Shown one piece after another: positions 17,657 through 27,330 of a DNA stretch of 64,000 nt. This stretch comes from Chryseobacterium fluminis (lineage in GTDB: Bacteria; Bacteroidota; Bacteroidia; Flavobacteriales; Weeksellaceae), in contig NZ_CP111121.1 in the NCBI RefSeq assembly GCF_026314945.1, forward strand, positions 3,286,001 through 3,350,000, written 5' to 3'. A program made the position numbers and the translations under genes. Each line of letters opens with the position of its first letter. Position 1 is the stretch's first letter. The notes under the pieces are model-generated. The model had not been told where the DNA came from, made no database searches, and worked only from the letters and a program-made list of their open reading frames with translations.

Positions 17657-18898
17657 TTAAGAAAACTTTTTAAAAATCAAAGTGGCATTATGCCCTCCGA
17701 ATCCAAATGCATTGCTTAGAGCATACGTAATATCTTTTTCCTTCGCTTCACCAAAGACAATATTGATATCCTTCGGAATGTTTTCATCTATCTTATGAAG
17801 ATTAATGGTTGGAGGAATAATTCCGTTTTCGATCGTTTTAATCGAAAGAATAGCTTCTGCTGCTCCTGCCGCACCCAATAAATGTCCTGTCATGGATTTT
17901 GTGGCACTGATATCTAAGTTTTTGCTTCCTTTAAACAGTTTATTTATGCCGTTAAGCTCCACCAGATCTCCCAGAGGAGTAGAGGTTGCATGGGGATTGA
18001 TGTAGTCGATATCATCTGTGTTAATCTCTGCTTCTTTTAGAGCCAGCTGCATTGCTTTGATTGCGCCCACACCGTCCGGATGAGGTGCTGTCATGTGATA
18101 CGCATCAGCGGTCATTGCGGCGCCGACCAGTTCTGCATAGATTTTGGCCCCTCTTGCTTTTGCATGCTCATATTCTTCCAGAATGAGCGCTCCTGCGCCT
18201 TCACCCATTACAAAACCATCCCGATCTGCATCATAAGGACGGCTTGCGGTGGCAAAATCGTCATTTCTGGTAGACATTGCTTTCATAATTGAAAAGCCTC
18301 CAACGGAAGCGGGAGAAATTGCGGCTTCAGAACCACCACTCACAATTACTTTTGCCTTTCCTAAACGAATATAGTTGAAAGCATCCATTATAGCAGTATT
18401 CCCTGTGGCACAGGCAGAAATCGTAGTGTAATTGATGCCCTGCAGTCCGAATTTCATGGAAATCATTCCCGAAGCCATATTCGCAATAAATTTCGGGACG
18501 AAAAAAGGATTGAACCTTGGGCTTCCGTCTCCCGCTGCAAAGTTCATGACTTCACTTTCGAAAGTCCACATGCCTCCCTGTCCGGTTCCCCAGATAACGC
18601 CGGTGTCAAAAGGATCCATATTTTCCAGCTCCAGCCCGGAATCTTTCAGCGCTTCTGCAGTAGAGTACATGGCATACTGTGAAAAAAGGTCGCTTCTTTT
18701 GATCTCGTTGTGGGTTAAATGAACTTTTGGATCAAAACTTTTAACTTCACAAGCGAAGTGTACTTTAAATTTTTCTGTGTCAAAATGCGTGATCTTATGG
18801 GCACCACTTACCCCGTTGATACTGTTTTGCCAGAATTCTTCAACATTATTTCCCAAAGGCGTCACTGCGCCAAGACCTGTGATGACAACTCTTTTCAT
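17657..18898 (-). CDS. fabF: beta-ketoacyl-ACP synthase II
   Basis: A 413-residue condensing enzyme that extends acyl-ACP with malonyl-ACP in fatty-acid synthesis. The Cys-His-His triad is visible: Cys163 in TTISACATGNTAI, His303 in INPHATSTPLGD and His339 in SMTGHLLGAAGAAE. Length is normal. It is the last gene of a TetR-led operon with a thiolase and a hotdog thioesterase, a setting unlike the usual acpP-fabF-rnc housekeeping locus, so this may be a second, specialised FabF. Only 2 bases separate it from the thioesterase stop. Confidence 0.93.
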   Translation of the reverse strand: MKRVVITGLGAVTPLGNNVEEFWQNSINGVSGAHKITHFDTEKFKVHFACEVKSFDPKVHLTHNEIKRSDLFSQYAMYSTAEALKDSGLELENMDPFDTGVIWGTGQGGMWTFESEVMNFAAGDGSPRFNPFFVPKFIANMASGMISMKFGLQGINYTTISACATGNTAIMDAFNYIRLGKAKVIVSGGSEAAISPASVGGFSIMKAMSTRNDDFATASRPYDADRDGFVMGEGAGALILEEYEHAKARGAKIYAELVGAAMTADAYHMTAPHPDGVGAIKAMQLALKEAEINTDDIDYINPHATSTPLGDLVELNGINKLFKGSKNLDISATKSMTGHLLGAAGAAEAILSIKTIENGIIPPTINLHKIDENIPKDINIVFGEAKEKDITYALSNAFGFGGHNATLIFKKFS

Positions 18899-18900
18899 GC

Positions 18901-19326
18901 TTAATTATTGATTTTGAATAGATTAGAGGTTCCTCTTGCAATTAATCGTGTTTTGTCGGCATTCCATATTTCGCATTGCGCATTGACGAATTGCTTTCCT
19001 CTTTTTATAATTTTTGTTTCGGCTACAATATTATCATTTTCTTTGGCAGCTGAAAAATAATCGATGCTGTTATTTATGGTGGTAATAAAAGATTTTTCGT
19101 TTAATGAAAACATGGTTGCCCCGATAATATCATCTATAATTGCTGCTGTTACGCCGCCGTGTAAATTTCCGACAGGATTCAGCCACTCCGTTCTTACGGT
19201 ATATTGAAACGCCAGCTGACCTTCTTCTACAGAAAGAACAGTTGGATTCAGCCATTTCATAAAAGGGGAGGGTGACTGGTCAAATTTTTTCCCGATATAT
19301 TGTTTTAATTGTACTAATCTATCCAT
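18901..19326 (-). CDS. PaaI-family hotdog thioesterase
   Basis: A 141-residue protein counted from the ATG at 19326, which has an AAGAAG ribosome site and avoids overlapping the thiolase; an upstream Met would overlap it by 46 bases. The hotdog-fold core shows the PaaI-type motif LNPVGNLHGGVTAAIIDDII, with the HGG and Asp that polarise the thioester. Such enzymes hydrolyse acyl-CoA or aryl-CoA. Position between a thiolase and FabF suggests release or clearance of acyl-CoA intermediates in the same pathway. Confidence 0.88.
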   Translation of the reverse strand: MDRLVQLKQYIGKKFDQSPSPFMKWLNPTVLSVEEGQLAFQYTVRTEWLNPVGNLHGGVTAAIIDDIIGATMFSLNEKSFITTINNSIDYFSAAKENDNIVAETKIIKRGKQFVNAQCEIWNADKTRLIARGTSNLFKINN

Positions 19327-19334
19327 ATCTTCTT

Positions 19335-20603
19335 TTATTTTTCTAAAATCATTGTTATACCCTGTCCGCGGGCGGCACAAATGGAAATAAATCCTTTTCC
19401 GCTTCCTTTTTCGTGTAAAATTTTCGCTAATGTTCCGATAATTCTTCCGCCAGTCGCTGCAAAAGGATGTGCTGCTGCCAGGCTTCCGCCTTTTATATTC
19501 AGTTTGCTTCTGTCGATTTTCCCCAATGCCTTTTCAAGCCCGAATTGTTTAGCCAGATCATCATCCTCCCAGATTTTTAATGTTGCCAGAACCTGTGCAG
19601 CAAAGGCTTCATGAATTTCATAATAGTCAAAATCTTCAAGGTTCATTCCAGCTTTTTTCAACATTCTTTCGGCTGCGAAAACCGGTGCAAGCAATAAGTT
19701 TTTTTGATTATCAACATATTCAATCCCTGCAATTTCTGAAAAAGTGATATATGCCAGAATCGGTAAATTATTGGCTTTTGCCCATGTTTCACTCGCCAGT
19801 AAAACGGCAGAAGCTCCATCGGTGAATGGTGTCGAATTTCCGGCTGTTAAGGTTCCATTTTGCTTATCGAAAGCTGGTTTTAAAGAAGATAATTTTTCCA
19901 GACTGGTATCTCTTCGAAGATTACTGTCTTTATCCAACCCAAAAGCCGGAGTAATCATATCATCAAAAAATCCTTCATCATAAGCCTTTGCCATATTCTG
20001 GTGACTTTTAAGAGCCAGCTCATCCTGTTCTTCGCGGGATATCCCGTAATATTTTGCCGTAATTTCGGTATGACCGCCCATGACCAGTCCTGTTTTCGGC
20101 TCCTGGCCTTTGTAAGGAACCGGCATCCAGTCTTTCAGCTTCGGGCCTAACAGCTGTTTGATTTTTCCAAAAGCAGATTTTTCTCTACTGGCTTTTAATA
20201 AGGCTTTTCTCAATATGGGTGAAGATTCAAAAGGAATGTTGCTCATGGCTTCAACGCCGCATGCAATTCCGCTTTCAATCTGTCCTAAAGCGATTTTGTT
20301 TGCTATATAAACTGCTGCTTCAATCCCTGTATCACACGCCTGCTGCAGATCGCATGCCGGAGTTGCAGGATCAAGAGAGGTATTCATCACAGTTTCCCGG
20401 ATGAGGTTGCTCTCGGAAATGTGTTTAATAGTGGCTCCTCCGGCAACTTCCCCGAGAAGTTTTCCTCTGAGGTTATAGCGGTCGATCAAACCATTCAGAG
20501 CAGGAAGCAGTAAGTCCTGATTTCCTTTGTCTGTATAGGCGGTATTCATTCTGGCAAAAGGAATTCTATTATATCCTACAATAGCCACTTTTTTTGTTTC
20601 CAT
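19335..20603 (-). CDS. acetyl-CoA C-acyltransferase, FadI-like thiolase
   Basis: A 422-residue thiolase. The acyl-accepting Cys90 lies in LQQACDTGIEAAVY. The later motifs are HEAFAAQVLA, GGSLAAAHPFAATGGR with the catalytic His, and the final Cys in ICAARGQGITM. Length and the CAARGQG ending fit the FadI group of degradative thiolases rather than biosynthetic PhaA types. The enzyme cleaves 3-ketoacyl-CoA to acetyl-CoA and a shortened acyl-CoA, or runs in reverse. It follows tetR by 10 bases. Confidence 0.92.
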   Translation of the reverse strand: METKKVAIVGYNRIPFARMNTAYTDKGNQDLLLPALNGLIDRYNLRGKLLGEVAGGATIKHISESNLIRETVMNTSLDPATPACDLQQACDTGIEAAVYIANKIALGQIESGIACGVEAMSNIPFESSPILRKALLKASREKSAFGKIKQLLGPKLKDWMPVPYKGQEPKTGLVMGGHTEITAKYYGISREEQDELALKSHQNMAKAYDEGFFDDMITPAFGLDKDSNLRRDTSLEKLSSLKPAFDKQNGTLTAGNSTPFTDGASAVLLASETWAKANNLPILAYITFSEIAGIEYVDNQKNLLLAPVFAAERMLKKAGMNLEDFDYYEIHEAFAAQVLATLKIWEDDDLAKQFGLEKALGKIDRSKLNIKGGSLAAAHPFAATGGRIIGTLAKILHEKGSGKGFISICAARGQGITMILEK

Positions 20604-20613
20604 ATTATAAATT

Positions 20614-21216
20614 TTATGATGGAATGGTCAATTCATGTTCGATCATCCGGGTAATTCTGTCTAGAGCCTGGTTTAGAAATTTGTCATCTCCTGTTGTTTT
20701 GGATAGTAAAATTCCGCCCTCAATCAACATGATAAAAAGAGAAGCATATTCCCCGGCATTCGCTTTCTTATTTAGATCCCCATTTTCCTGGCCTTCAGTG
20801 ATTACCGAAGAAATTTTTCCGATCCAGTCTTCAAATGATTTATTAACCTCAGTTTTAAGAGCTGGAAAAGAATCGTCGGATTCTGTTGCAGCATTCATCA
20901 GCGGGCAACCTCCGTTTAAAAAAACCGAACGCCAGTTTTTTCTGTAAAAATCTACAAACGCAAGAAGTTTGTCTGCCGTAGTTGGAAAATTATTTCCGAA
21001 AGACCGCGACACGCTTTTGCTCAATGTTCCTGCATTGTATTTGTAAACTGCTATTGCCAATTCATCTTTATTGGCAAAATTTCCGTAGATGCTTCCCTTG
21101 GTCAACTGGGTTGCCTGTCCGATGTCCGATAAGGTCGTAGAAAGATATCCTTTGGTATTAAACAAAGATGCTGTTTTCTCAATGATGAATTGTTTTGTTT
21201 TTTCCGCTTTTGACAT
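20614..21216 (-). CDS. TetR/AcrR-family repressor
   Basis: A 200-residue regulator from the ATG at 21216 (MSKAEKTKQFIIEKTASLFN); an upstream Met would place the operator inside the gene. The N-terminal helix-turn-helix is typical: GYLSTTLSDIGQATQLTKGS followed by IYGNFANKDELA. The C-terminal part is the all-helical ligand-binding domain. It leads the operon tetR-thiolase-thioesterase-fabF and has a palindromic site directly upstream, so autoregulation of a fatty-acid-related operon is likely. Acyl-CoA is a plausible inducer but this is inference. Confidence 0.93.
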   Translation of the reverse strand: MSKAEKTKQFIIEKTASLFNTKGYLSTTLSDIGQATQLTKGSIYGNFANKDELAIAVYKYNAGTLSKSVSRSFGNNFPTTADKLLAFVDFYRKNWRSVFLNGGCPLMNAATESDDSFPALKTEVNKSFEDWIGKISSVITEGQENGDLNKKANAGEYASLFIMLIEGGILLSKTTGDDKFLNQALDRITRMIEHELTIPS

Positions 21217-21243
21217 TATCAAATAATCTGGCACAAATATACA

Positions 21244-21267
21244 AAAATATACCAATCGGTATATTTT
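21244..21267 (-). promoter_or_regulatory. palindromic TetR operator
   Basis: A 10-4-10 perfect palindrome (AAAATATACC, AATC, GGTATATTTT) centred 40 bases upstream of the tetR ATG. The core ACCAATCGGT resembles known TetR/AcrR operators. It would overlap the promoter, as expected for a repressor site. Confidence 0.8.
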
Positions 21268-21356
21268 ATTTAGCGTGATTAATTCTTTTTTTGATTTATT
21301 GAAATGATTAAGGAGGAATTTGAATGGAAGGTAAACAAATTATGATGATCGCTTTC

Positions 21357-21428
21357 AGGTTTTGGCTAAAGCCCATTTGATGGTCATTCATAAAAAAACG
21401 GGCTGAAGCCCGTTCCTATTGATGTTGA
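21357..21428 (-). repeat. twin-hairpin intergenic repeat, copy A
   Basis: A roughly 70-base element with two small hairpins (GGGCTTCAGCCC and GGCTTTAGCC on the minus strand). Its reverse complement aligns with 50219-50287: 24 of 28 bases match in the first block and 13 consecutive bases match in the last block. It lies downstream of osmC and upstream of tetR. It resembles dispersed REP/MITE-type repeats. Confidence 0.8.
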
Positions 21429-21487
21429 ATCATTTTATATGAAGTGAATTGATCTTCAACTTCTTAAATAAAATCTTCGTGTTCAGA

Positions 21488-21910
21488 TTATGAATTAACC
21501 AAAGTAGCCTCCAAAGTAATCTCAAAATTGAACGCTGCACTTACAGGACATCCCTCTTCTGCTATTTTAGCATATTTTTGAAATTCTTCTTCTGAAATTC
21601 CGGGAACTTTTGCGGTTAAAGTCAGTTCAGATTTGATAATTTTTCCAATATTCGGATCCAGAGTAATGACTGATTTCGTAGTTAATTCTTCAGGAGTAAA
21701 ACCGGCTTGTGACAATTCTGCACTTAGTTTCATCGTAAAGCATCCTGCATGAGCAGCGGCCAGCAATTCTTCCGGGTTTGTGCCCACACCGTCGGCAAAA
21801 CGGCTGTTAAAAGAATACTGAGTCTGGTTTAATGTAGTACTTTGAGTCGTTAGGTGCCCGTTTCCTTCTTTGATGTTACCGTTCCACACGGCTGTTGCGT
21901 TACGTTTCAT
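21488..21910 (-). CDS. OsmC-family peroxiredoxin
   Basis: A 140-residue OsmC/Ohr-type thiol peroxidase that reduces organic and inorganic hydroperoxides. The two redox Cys are visible in AHAGCFTMKLSAEL and EEGCPVSAAF, with the N-terminal ATAVWNGNIKEGNGHL typical of the OsmC rather than Ohr branch. No signal peptide. It has its own TAnnTTTG box and is monocistronic. Confidence 0.93.
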   Translation of the reverse strand: MKRNATAVWNGNIKEGNGHLTTQSTTLNQTQYSFNSRFADGVGTNPEELLAAAHAGCFTMKLSAELSQAGFTPEELTTKSVITLDPNIGKIIKSELTLTAKVPGISEEEFQKYAKIAEEGCPVSAAFNFEITLEATLVNS

Positions 21911-21955
21911 AATGTTTGTATTTAATTATTTAATGTTGTTTTGTTTTTGATGTTA

Positions 21956-21963
21956 CAAATGTA
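21956..21963 (-). promoter_or_regulatory. Bacteroidota -7 element before osmC-like gene
   Basis: Minus-strand TACATTTG, a TAnnTTTG match, 45 bases before the ATG at 21910. Confidence 0.5.
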
Positions 21964-21999
21964 TGGCAGATTTTAATTCAAAGCATTAGATAAAAGGGT

Positions 22000-22866
22000 T
22001 TAAAAATTGTACTTTTTTCCCGGAGAGTAATTTTTTTTAAAATGTACAGGAGTAGTTCCTGTTTTGTGGGTGAAAAGCCGGTTGAAATAGGCGGGGTCAT
22101 CGTAGCCGAGATCATAGGCAATTTCTTTCACGGTTTTGTCTGTATAAAAAAGAAGTCTTTTGGCTTCGAGTAAAATCCTGTTGATGATCAGCTGGTTTGG
22201 GGATTCCAGCTTCAGGCTTTTGAATTTATGGGTTAATGTTTTCGGGGCAATATGGAGAAGTCCGGCATATTCTGCTACGGTATGTTTCTCCCTGAAATGG
22301 ATTTCCAGATAACGGCTGAAATCTCTGAAGACCTCCAGTTCGTTACCCGGAATTTTTACCTTATCATTGTCAAGATGCTGTTTTTTCCAGTTTCTGGTAG
22401 CCCGGATGATGATCTGTTTTACATAGGTCCGTATCATTTCCTCAGCAGAAGAATCTTTCCATTGCAATTCATCCTTTATATGAAGAAATAAATTTTTGAT
22501 GTCCGAAGTTTCTTTATCATTAAGTTCCACAAAAGGAATCTCAAACACATTATGGAAAAGAAGCCCGTCGCAGGCTACCTCTTTATCATGAATCTGGATG
22601 CAGTAGAAATCGCGGTTGTAATACAGCATCATGGATTCTTCTTTGCCTGTTTCTATTTTCAGATGTTGGTTCGTAAGAAAGAACAGCGAATTTACTGAAA
22701 CTTTATAATGATTAAAATCTACGGTGAGTTCATAGCCTTTTGGAATGAAAAAGATTTTGATATCGGACCTGAATTTAGGTCCGTTAAGAATTTGCAGATC
22801 ACCCTGGGAGAAGATTTCAAGCCCCAGTTTTTTATAATGATCCTCAAAAATGAGCTGTTCCGGCAT
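22000..22866 (-). CDS. AraC-family regulator
   Basis: A 288-residue transcription factor. The N-terminal 170 residues have a cupin-like sensor with strands such as YELTVDFNHYKVSVNSLFFL. The C-terminal AraC domain has two helix-turn-helix units: TVAEYAGLLHIAPKTLTHKF and KEIAYDLGYDDPAYFNRLFT, closing with GTTPVHFKKNY. It is divergent from a second AraC gene at 23108. No target can be assigned; osmC downstream has its own promoter. Confidence 0.92.
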   Translation of the reverse strand: MPEQLIFEDHYKKLGLEIFSQGDLQILNGPKFRSDIKIFFIPKGYELTVDFNHYKVSVNSLFFLTNQHLKIETGKEESMMLYYNRDFYCIQIHDKEVACDGLLFHNVFEIPFVELNDKETSDIKNLFLHIKDELQWKDSSAEEMIRTYVKQIIIRATRNWKKQHLDNDKVKIPGNELEVFRDFSRYLEIHFREKHTVAEYAGLLHIAPKTLTHKFKSLKLESPNQLIINRILLEAKRLLFYTDKTVKEIAYDLGYDDPAYFNRLFTHKTGTTPVHFKKNYSPGKKYNF

Positions 22867-23107
22867 ACCAGTACTATATTTTTAAGATACAAAAAAGAAA
22901 ATTTGAACAGTATCCATCAATGAAATACCGTCTTGAAGTCTTTTCTGAATATAACATGTGCTGAATATTATATTTTGGATAAAATTATCCATTTTTATTT
23001 ACTTTTTTAAATTAGAATAATAAAAATTATATATTAGTTGTTGGTTTTTTATCAATTTTGCAAAATGTACTGTATTGAATTATAATTTTTAATTTCTTCA
23101 AAGACTC

Positions 23108-23986
23108 ATGAACAAGTTAGAAAATATTTTGAGAGAAATAACGCCCTTATCTCCTGAAGACAGCTTTCTTGTATTTGACAGGATCAAGGCATCTTTTGAT
23201 TTTCCATACCATTATCATCCGGAAATCGAGATCAATTTTATCAGCAGAGGAAAAGGATATCGCAGATTAATTGGTGACCACACAGGAGAAATAGGTGATA
23301 TTGAACTGGTCCTGGTAGGCCCCAATCTTCCGCACTGCTGGGCTAACCATACCTGTAAAAACAAAAAGACCCACGAGATCACCGTGCAGTTCAACCAGGA
23401 TTTTTTTAACCAGTCGATGATGGATAAAAATATTCTTAAACCGATCAGCAAACTGATGAAAGACTCGATCCGGGGAATTTTATTTTCCGTGGAAACTGCA
23501 GAAAAGCTGAAGCATTCTTTCTTCAATCTATCAAAAATGAACAGCTTTGATTCTTTTATTGAGATCATGAGAATTCTTAACGAACTGGCCATCGCTGAAG
23601 ACAAAACCATCCTGTCTTCATACAGTATCGAGCTTGAAACCTTTGCGGATAATGACAAAATGAAAATTGTGCATGATTTTGTCCATAAAAATTTTGAGAA
23701 TAAAATAACACTTCATGATGCTGCTTCCCTTGTCAATATGAGCAGTGTTACTTTCAATAGATTTATCAAAAAAAGAACCGGGAAAACCTTTGTGAATTAC
23801 CTGAACGAAATCCGGATCAGCTATGCCGCAAGATGGTTGATGGAGAAGAATCTGACCGTTTTTGAGACTGCTTTTGAAGCCGGATTTAATAACATCGCAA
23901 ATTTTAATAAAGTTTTTAAATCGATCAAAAAAACAACACCCACAGAATTTAAAGAACTTTTTAAAGGTGTAAAAAAAATTGAGTAA
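23108..23986 (+). CDS. AraC-family regulator with N-terminal cupin, beside the glycan locus
   Basis: A 292-residue transcription factor. The N-terminal cupin has FPYHYHPEIEINFISRGKGY, with the HxH of motif 1, and GDIELVLVGPNLPHCW for motif 2, a sugar-sensor type pattern. The C-terminal AraC domain has ITLHDAASLVNMSSVTFNRF and ETAFEAGFNNIANFNKVFKS. It lies just upstream of the SusC gene on the same strand, separated by a terminator, so it is the best local candidate for activator of the N-glycan locus. That link is inference from position. Confidence 0.92.
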   Translation: MNKLENILREITPLSPEDSFLVFDRIKASFDFPYHYHPEIEINFISRGKGYRRLIGDHTGEIGDIELVLVGPNLPHCWANHTCKNKKTHEITVQFNQDFFNQSMMDKNILKPISKLMKDSIRGILFSVETAEKLKHSFFNLSKMNSFDSFIEIMRILNELAIAEDKTILSSYSIELETFADNDKMKIVHDFVHKNFENKITLHDAASLVNMSSVTFNRFIKKRTGKTFVNYLNEIRISYAARWLMEKNLTVFETAFEAGFNNIANFNKVFKSIKKTTPTEFKELFKGVKKIE

Positions 23987-24015
23987 TACAGTCAAAAAGA
24001 CATTTTAATATTAAG

Positions 24016-24040
24016 ATCCGGACCATATGTCCGGATTTTT
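24016..24040 (+). terminator. Rho-independent terminator of AraC gene
   Basis: An 8-bp perfect stem (ATCCGGAC / GTCCGGAT, 24016-24023 and 24029-24036), loop CATAT, followed by TTTTTT, about 30 bases after the AraC stop. Confidence 0.88.
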
Positions 24041-24226
24041 TGATAAATATTTAACATGTTTTGATAAAAAATGTCAAAAATATGCCCTATATACATGGCT
24101 ATTCAAAAGTCTGAAATCAAGGTAAGTTATTGTTAGTCAGATGGTAACCATGAGTCATCAGAAGTACCTGAAAAAATAATATCGTTTTATGATAAAATAG
24201 TATTATATCCGACTGGCTACAAAATT

Positions 24227-24234
24227 TAGATTTG
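24227..24234 (+). promoter_or_regulatory. candidate -7 element of the glycan locus
   Basis: TAGATTTG matches TAnnTTTG. It is the only good match in the region between the AraC terminator and susC and would give a leader of about 140 bases. Confidence 0.4.
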
Positions 24235-24377
24235 CTAATATGAATTAAATCTTAACAAAACTTTAATTATTTAATGCAAATATTGCAGAAAAATAAAGAT
24301 AAACCTTGTTTTGAAATCTAAACGATATTTTAAAGTGATGTGATTGATTCTTAAAAAATCTTAATAAAACTAACCTT

Positions 24378-27319
24378 ATGAGAAAAACTGTTATACCGGT
24401 TTTATTAGTTACTTCTTTGTCTGCCTATGCACAGGAGACCCAAAAGGCGGATACTGCTAGTACAACCAAAATAGAGGAGGTGGTTGTTACTTCTTTGGGG
24501 ATAAAAAGGCAGGCACGTTCCTTAACCTATTCTAGCCAGCAGATTGGAGGGGATGAACTTACAGAAGTAAAAACACCCAATCTCCTGAATTCAATTAACG
24601 GGAAGGTGTCCAATGTGCAGATCAATAAAACCAACGGTGGAGCCGGTGGATCAGTGAGGGTGGTCATGAGGGGCGATAAATCTACACGAAACAGCCAGCC
24701 GTTATATGTAATCGACGGGATACCTATCATCAACAATACCGGTACTCAGGGAACCACCGGACCAAATGTGGATTATTTTGCATCAATGCCTGACACGGGC
24801 GATGTACTCAGCACGATAAATCCTGAAGATATTGAGAGTATCAATTTCTTGAAAGGAGCTTCTGCAGCAGCTTTGTATGGTGCGGCAGGAGGAAATGGGG
24901 CCGTACTGATCGTTACAAAAACCGGATCAAAAGGAAAAGGACTCCTGTCTTTTACTTCCAGTCTTACTTTTGATAAGGTATATAGCTTACCGAAACTGCA
25001 GTACAGCTACCTTCAGACAACTCCTTACAATTCATCCACAGGAACTACGGGATCTCAGGACAGCTGGGGAGAAAAAGGAGCTTCCAAAGATCATGTGAAA
25101 GATTTTTTTGATACCGGCATAACCTGGACGAACGGCCTCACGTTCCAGGCAGGAAATGATAAATCTTCGAGTTTCTTTTCTTTTGGAAATACTACCAATA
25201 AAGGAGTAATTCCTACCTCAACATTTGACCAGTACAATCTTAATTTCAGAAATACAAGCAAGTTTTTAGAGGACCGATTGGTTTTGGATGCGAATGTAAT
25301 GGCATCTTTACAGGAATCCAGAAACAGACTTACGCCCGGAAGTTATTTTTCGCCTCTTACTAATATCTACTGGTTTCCGAGGGGAATAAATTTTGACAAT
25401 TTCAGCGGAGACAACTATACCTATTTTGATCAGACCCGCTACCTTCCGGCGCAAAACTGGTGGGCAATAAAACCGGACGGCAGTTTTAACGGGAAAACTC
25501 CCAGAACCCGTATTGGATACTTAATAAAAATGCCGTGAATACAAAAAACAAAACTTTTTACGGATCTGCCGCACTGAGCTATACCATCAATAACTGGCTG
25601 GTCGCAAAGGCAAGAGGAAATTACAATTATTTCAATTCGGACAGCCAGCGTAATGTGGCCGTATTCTCCCTTCCGATTGTTCTGGGAGGCAATAACAACG
25701 GTAAACTTTATAAGAATACGGTTGAAAGAACTTCATCCTACGGAGACTTCATTTTCGTAGGTAATCCAAAGATCAACGACAATCTGAGCCTTGATTTTAC
25801 GGTGGGAGGAAGTATTTCCGATTCGAAAACTACAGTGACCAACATAGAAAACAATAAACTCTTTATTGCCAATCTTTTTGCACTGAATAATCTGGACTGG
25901 GGAAACAGCTCAGGAGAAGGAACTGTAGGAAACGGACTGAATTATACAATTACCAATTACAACAGAAGGAATCAGTCTGTTTTTGCGAGCGCAAACTTTG
26001 GATATAGAAAAATGCTTTATTTGGATCTCACGTTCAGAAATGACTGGTCTTCCACTCTTGCAGGTGCGCCGAACAGGTCGTTTGACTATGAATCCATAGG
26101 TGTAAATGTTATCATGAACGAAATCTTCCGGCTTCCGGGCTTTGTTAATTTCTGGAAACTGAGAACCTCATATGCTACAGTAGGAAATGCATTGGATCCA
26201 AACTCTACATTGCCTCAGCCCATTTTTAACGGAGGCGTGGTTACAGGATCGTACACCTCATCTCCTGTGGATATCAGCCTTTATCCTGAGCTTGCTGCTC
26301 TTTTCCCAAGACCGGAAAAAACGAAGAGTTATGAAGCGGGAACAGAATTTAGATTATTCAATAATAAGTTAAGTTTTGATATCACCTATTACAATACATT
26401 AACGACAGACCAATACCTTAAAGGAGTAGATGCTACCGGATATTACACTACAACGATAGGAAAGTGGGATATTAATGCCGGTAAAATTCAGAATACAGGT
26501 TTTGAATCCAGCTTATCATATAAAGTGTTTAGTGGTGCTAAATTCGGATGGACTACCACCTTCAATGCTTCAGCCAATAAAAATAGAATTAAAGAAGTGT
26601 TTCCTTCAGGATTTTATTCTGATCCTGAAAAATTATTTACCCTTAACGGAGGAGGATTTAACGTCATAAAAAAAGGAGGTTCTTTTGGAGATCTCTATGG
26701 AACAGTGTTCTTAAGAGACGCGCAGGGAAGAATTATTGTTGACGAAAACGGTCTGCCATCGAAAGATCCCAATCAGAGACAGTATTTAGGCAACCCGAAT
26801 CCAAAGTTCATGCTTGGTTTCAGCAATTCGTTTAACATCGGGAAGTTCAATTTAAATTTTCTGATTGACGGTAAATTTGGTGGAAGGGTACTTGGAATGA
26901 CCCAGGCATTAAATGATAAGTTTGGAGTAAGCCAGACCACTGCTGATGCAAGAGATGCCGGCGGGGTAGTTATTCCTAATGCGGTCTATGCCAACGGGGA
27001 GGCTTATACAGCACGTACGGACGCTCACGCCTACTACAATCTTGTAGGAGGTAGTGACGGAATCAATGAGGCCTATATTTACAAAGCAACTACGATAAGG
27101 TTAAGACAGGCTTCTGCATCTTATACCTTCAGTGTAAACGCAAAATACTTCAGAGATGTCACGTTAAGTGTAATCGGAACCAACCTTTTCTTCTTTTACA
27201 AGAAAGCCCCATTCGATCCCGAGCAGGTATCCGGCGTAAATCCCGGCGGAGTGGGCGTGGATATGTTTGGAATGCCTATTACAAGGTCACTTGGTTTTTC
27301 TTTAAAAGCTAACTTTTAA
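24378..27319 (+). pseudogene. SusC/RagA TonB-linked outer-membrane receptor, frameshifted
   Basis: Two adjacent frames encode one SusC-type glycan importer of about 980 residues. The first 386 codons carry a signal peptide, a TonB-box-like IEEVVVTSLGIKR and the plug domain (PLYVIDGIPI; SAAALYGAAGGNGAVLIVTK). The remaining barrel continues in the next frame to a normal end (RSLGFSLKANF). The break is at the CCC run 25500-25502: adding one C restores GKTP-QNPYWILNKN, the usual SusC context. It has no N-terminal carboxypeptidase-like domain. Either the gene is inactivated or the sequence has a one-base error. SusD follows after 11 bases. Confidence 0.9.
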
Positions 27320-27330
27320 AAACATAGAAA

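Larger units (their letters stand above)
23987..24377 (+). other. 391-base region upstream of the glycan locus
   Basis: It contains the terminator of the AraC gene at its left end, then AT-rich sequence with a TAnnTTTG box at 24227. The leader from that box to the susC ATG is about 140 bases long, which leaves room for regulation, but no riboswitch fold was recognised. Confidence 0.6.

Noticed and set aside
19327..19380. Longer start for the hotdog thioesterase
   Set aside because: It would overlap the thiolase by 46 bases; the ATG at 19326 has a good ribosome site.
20614..21255. TetR start at the Met at 21255
   Set aside because: It would put the operator palindrome within the coding sequence and add an atypical hydrophobic leader.
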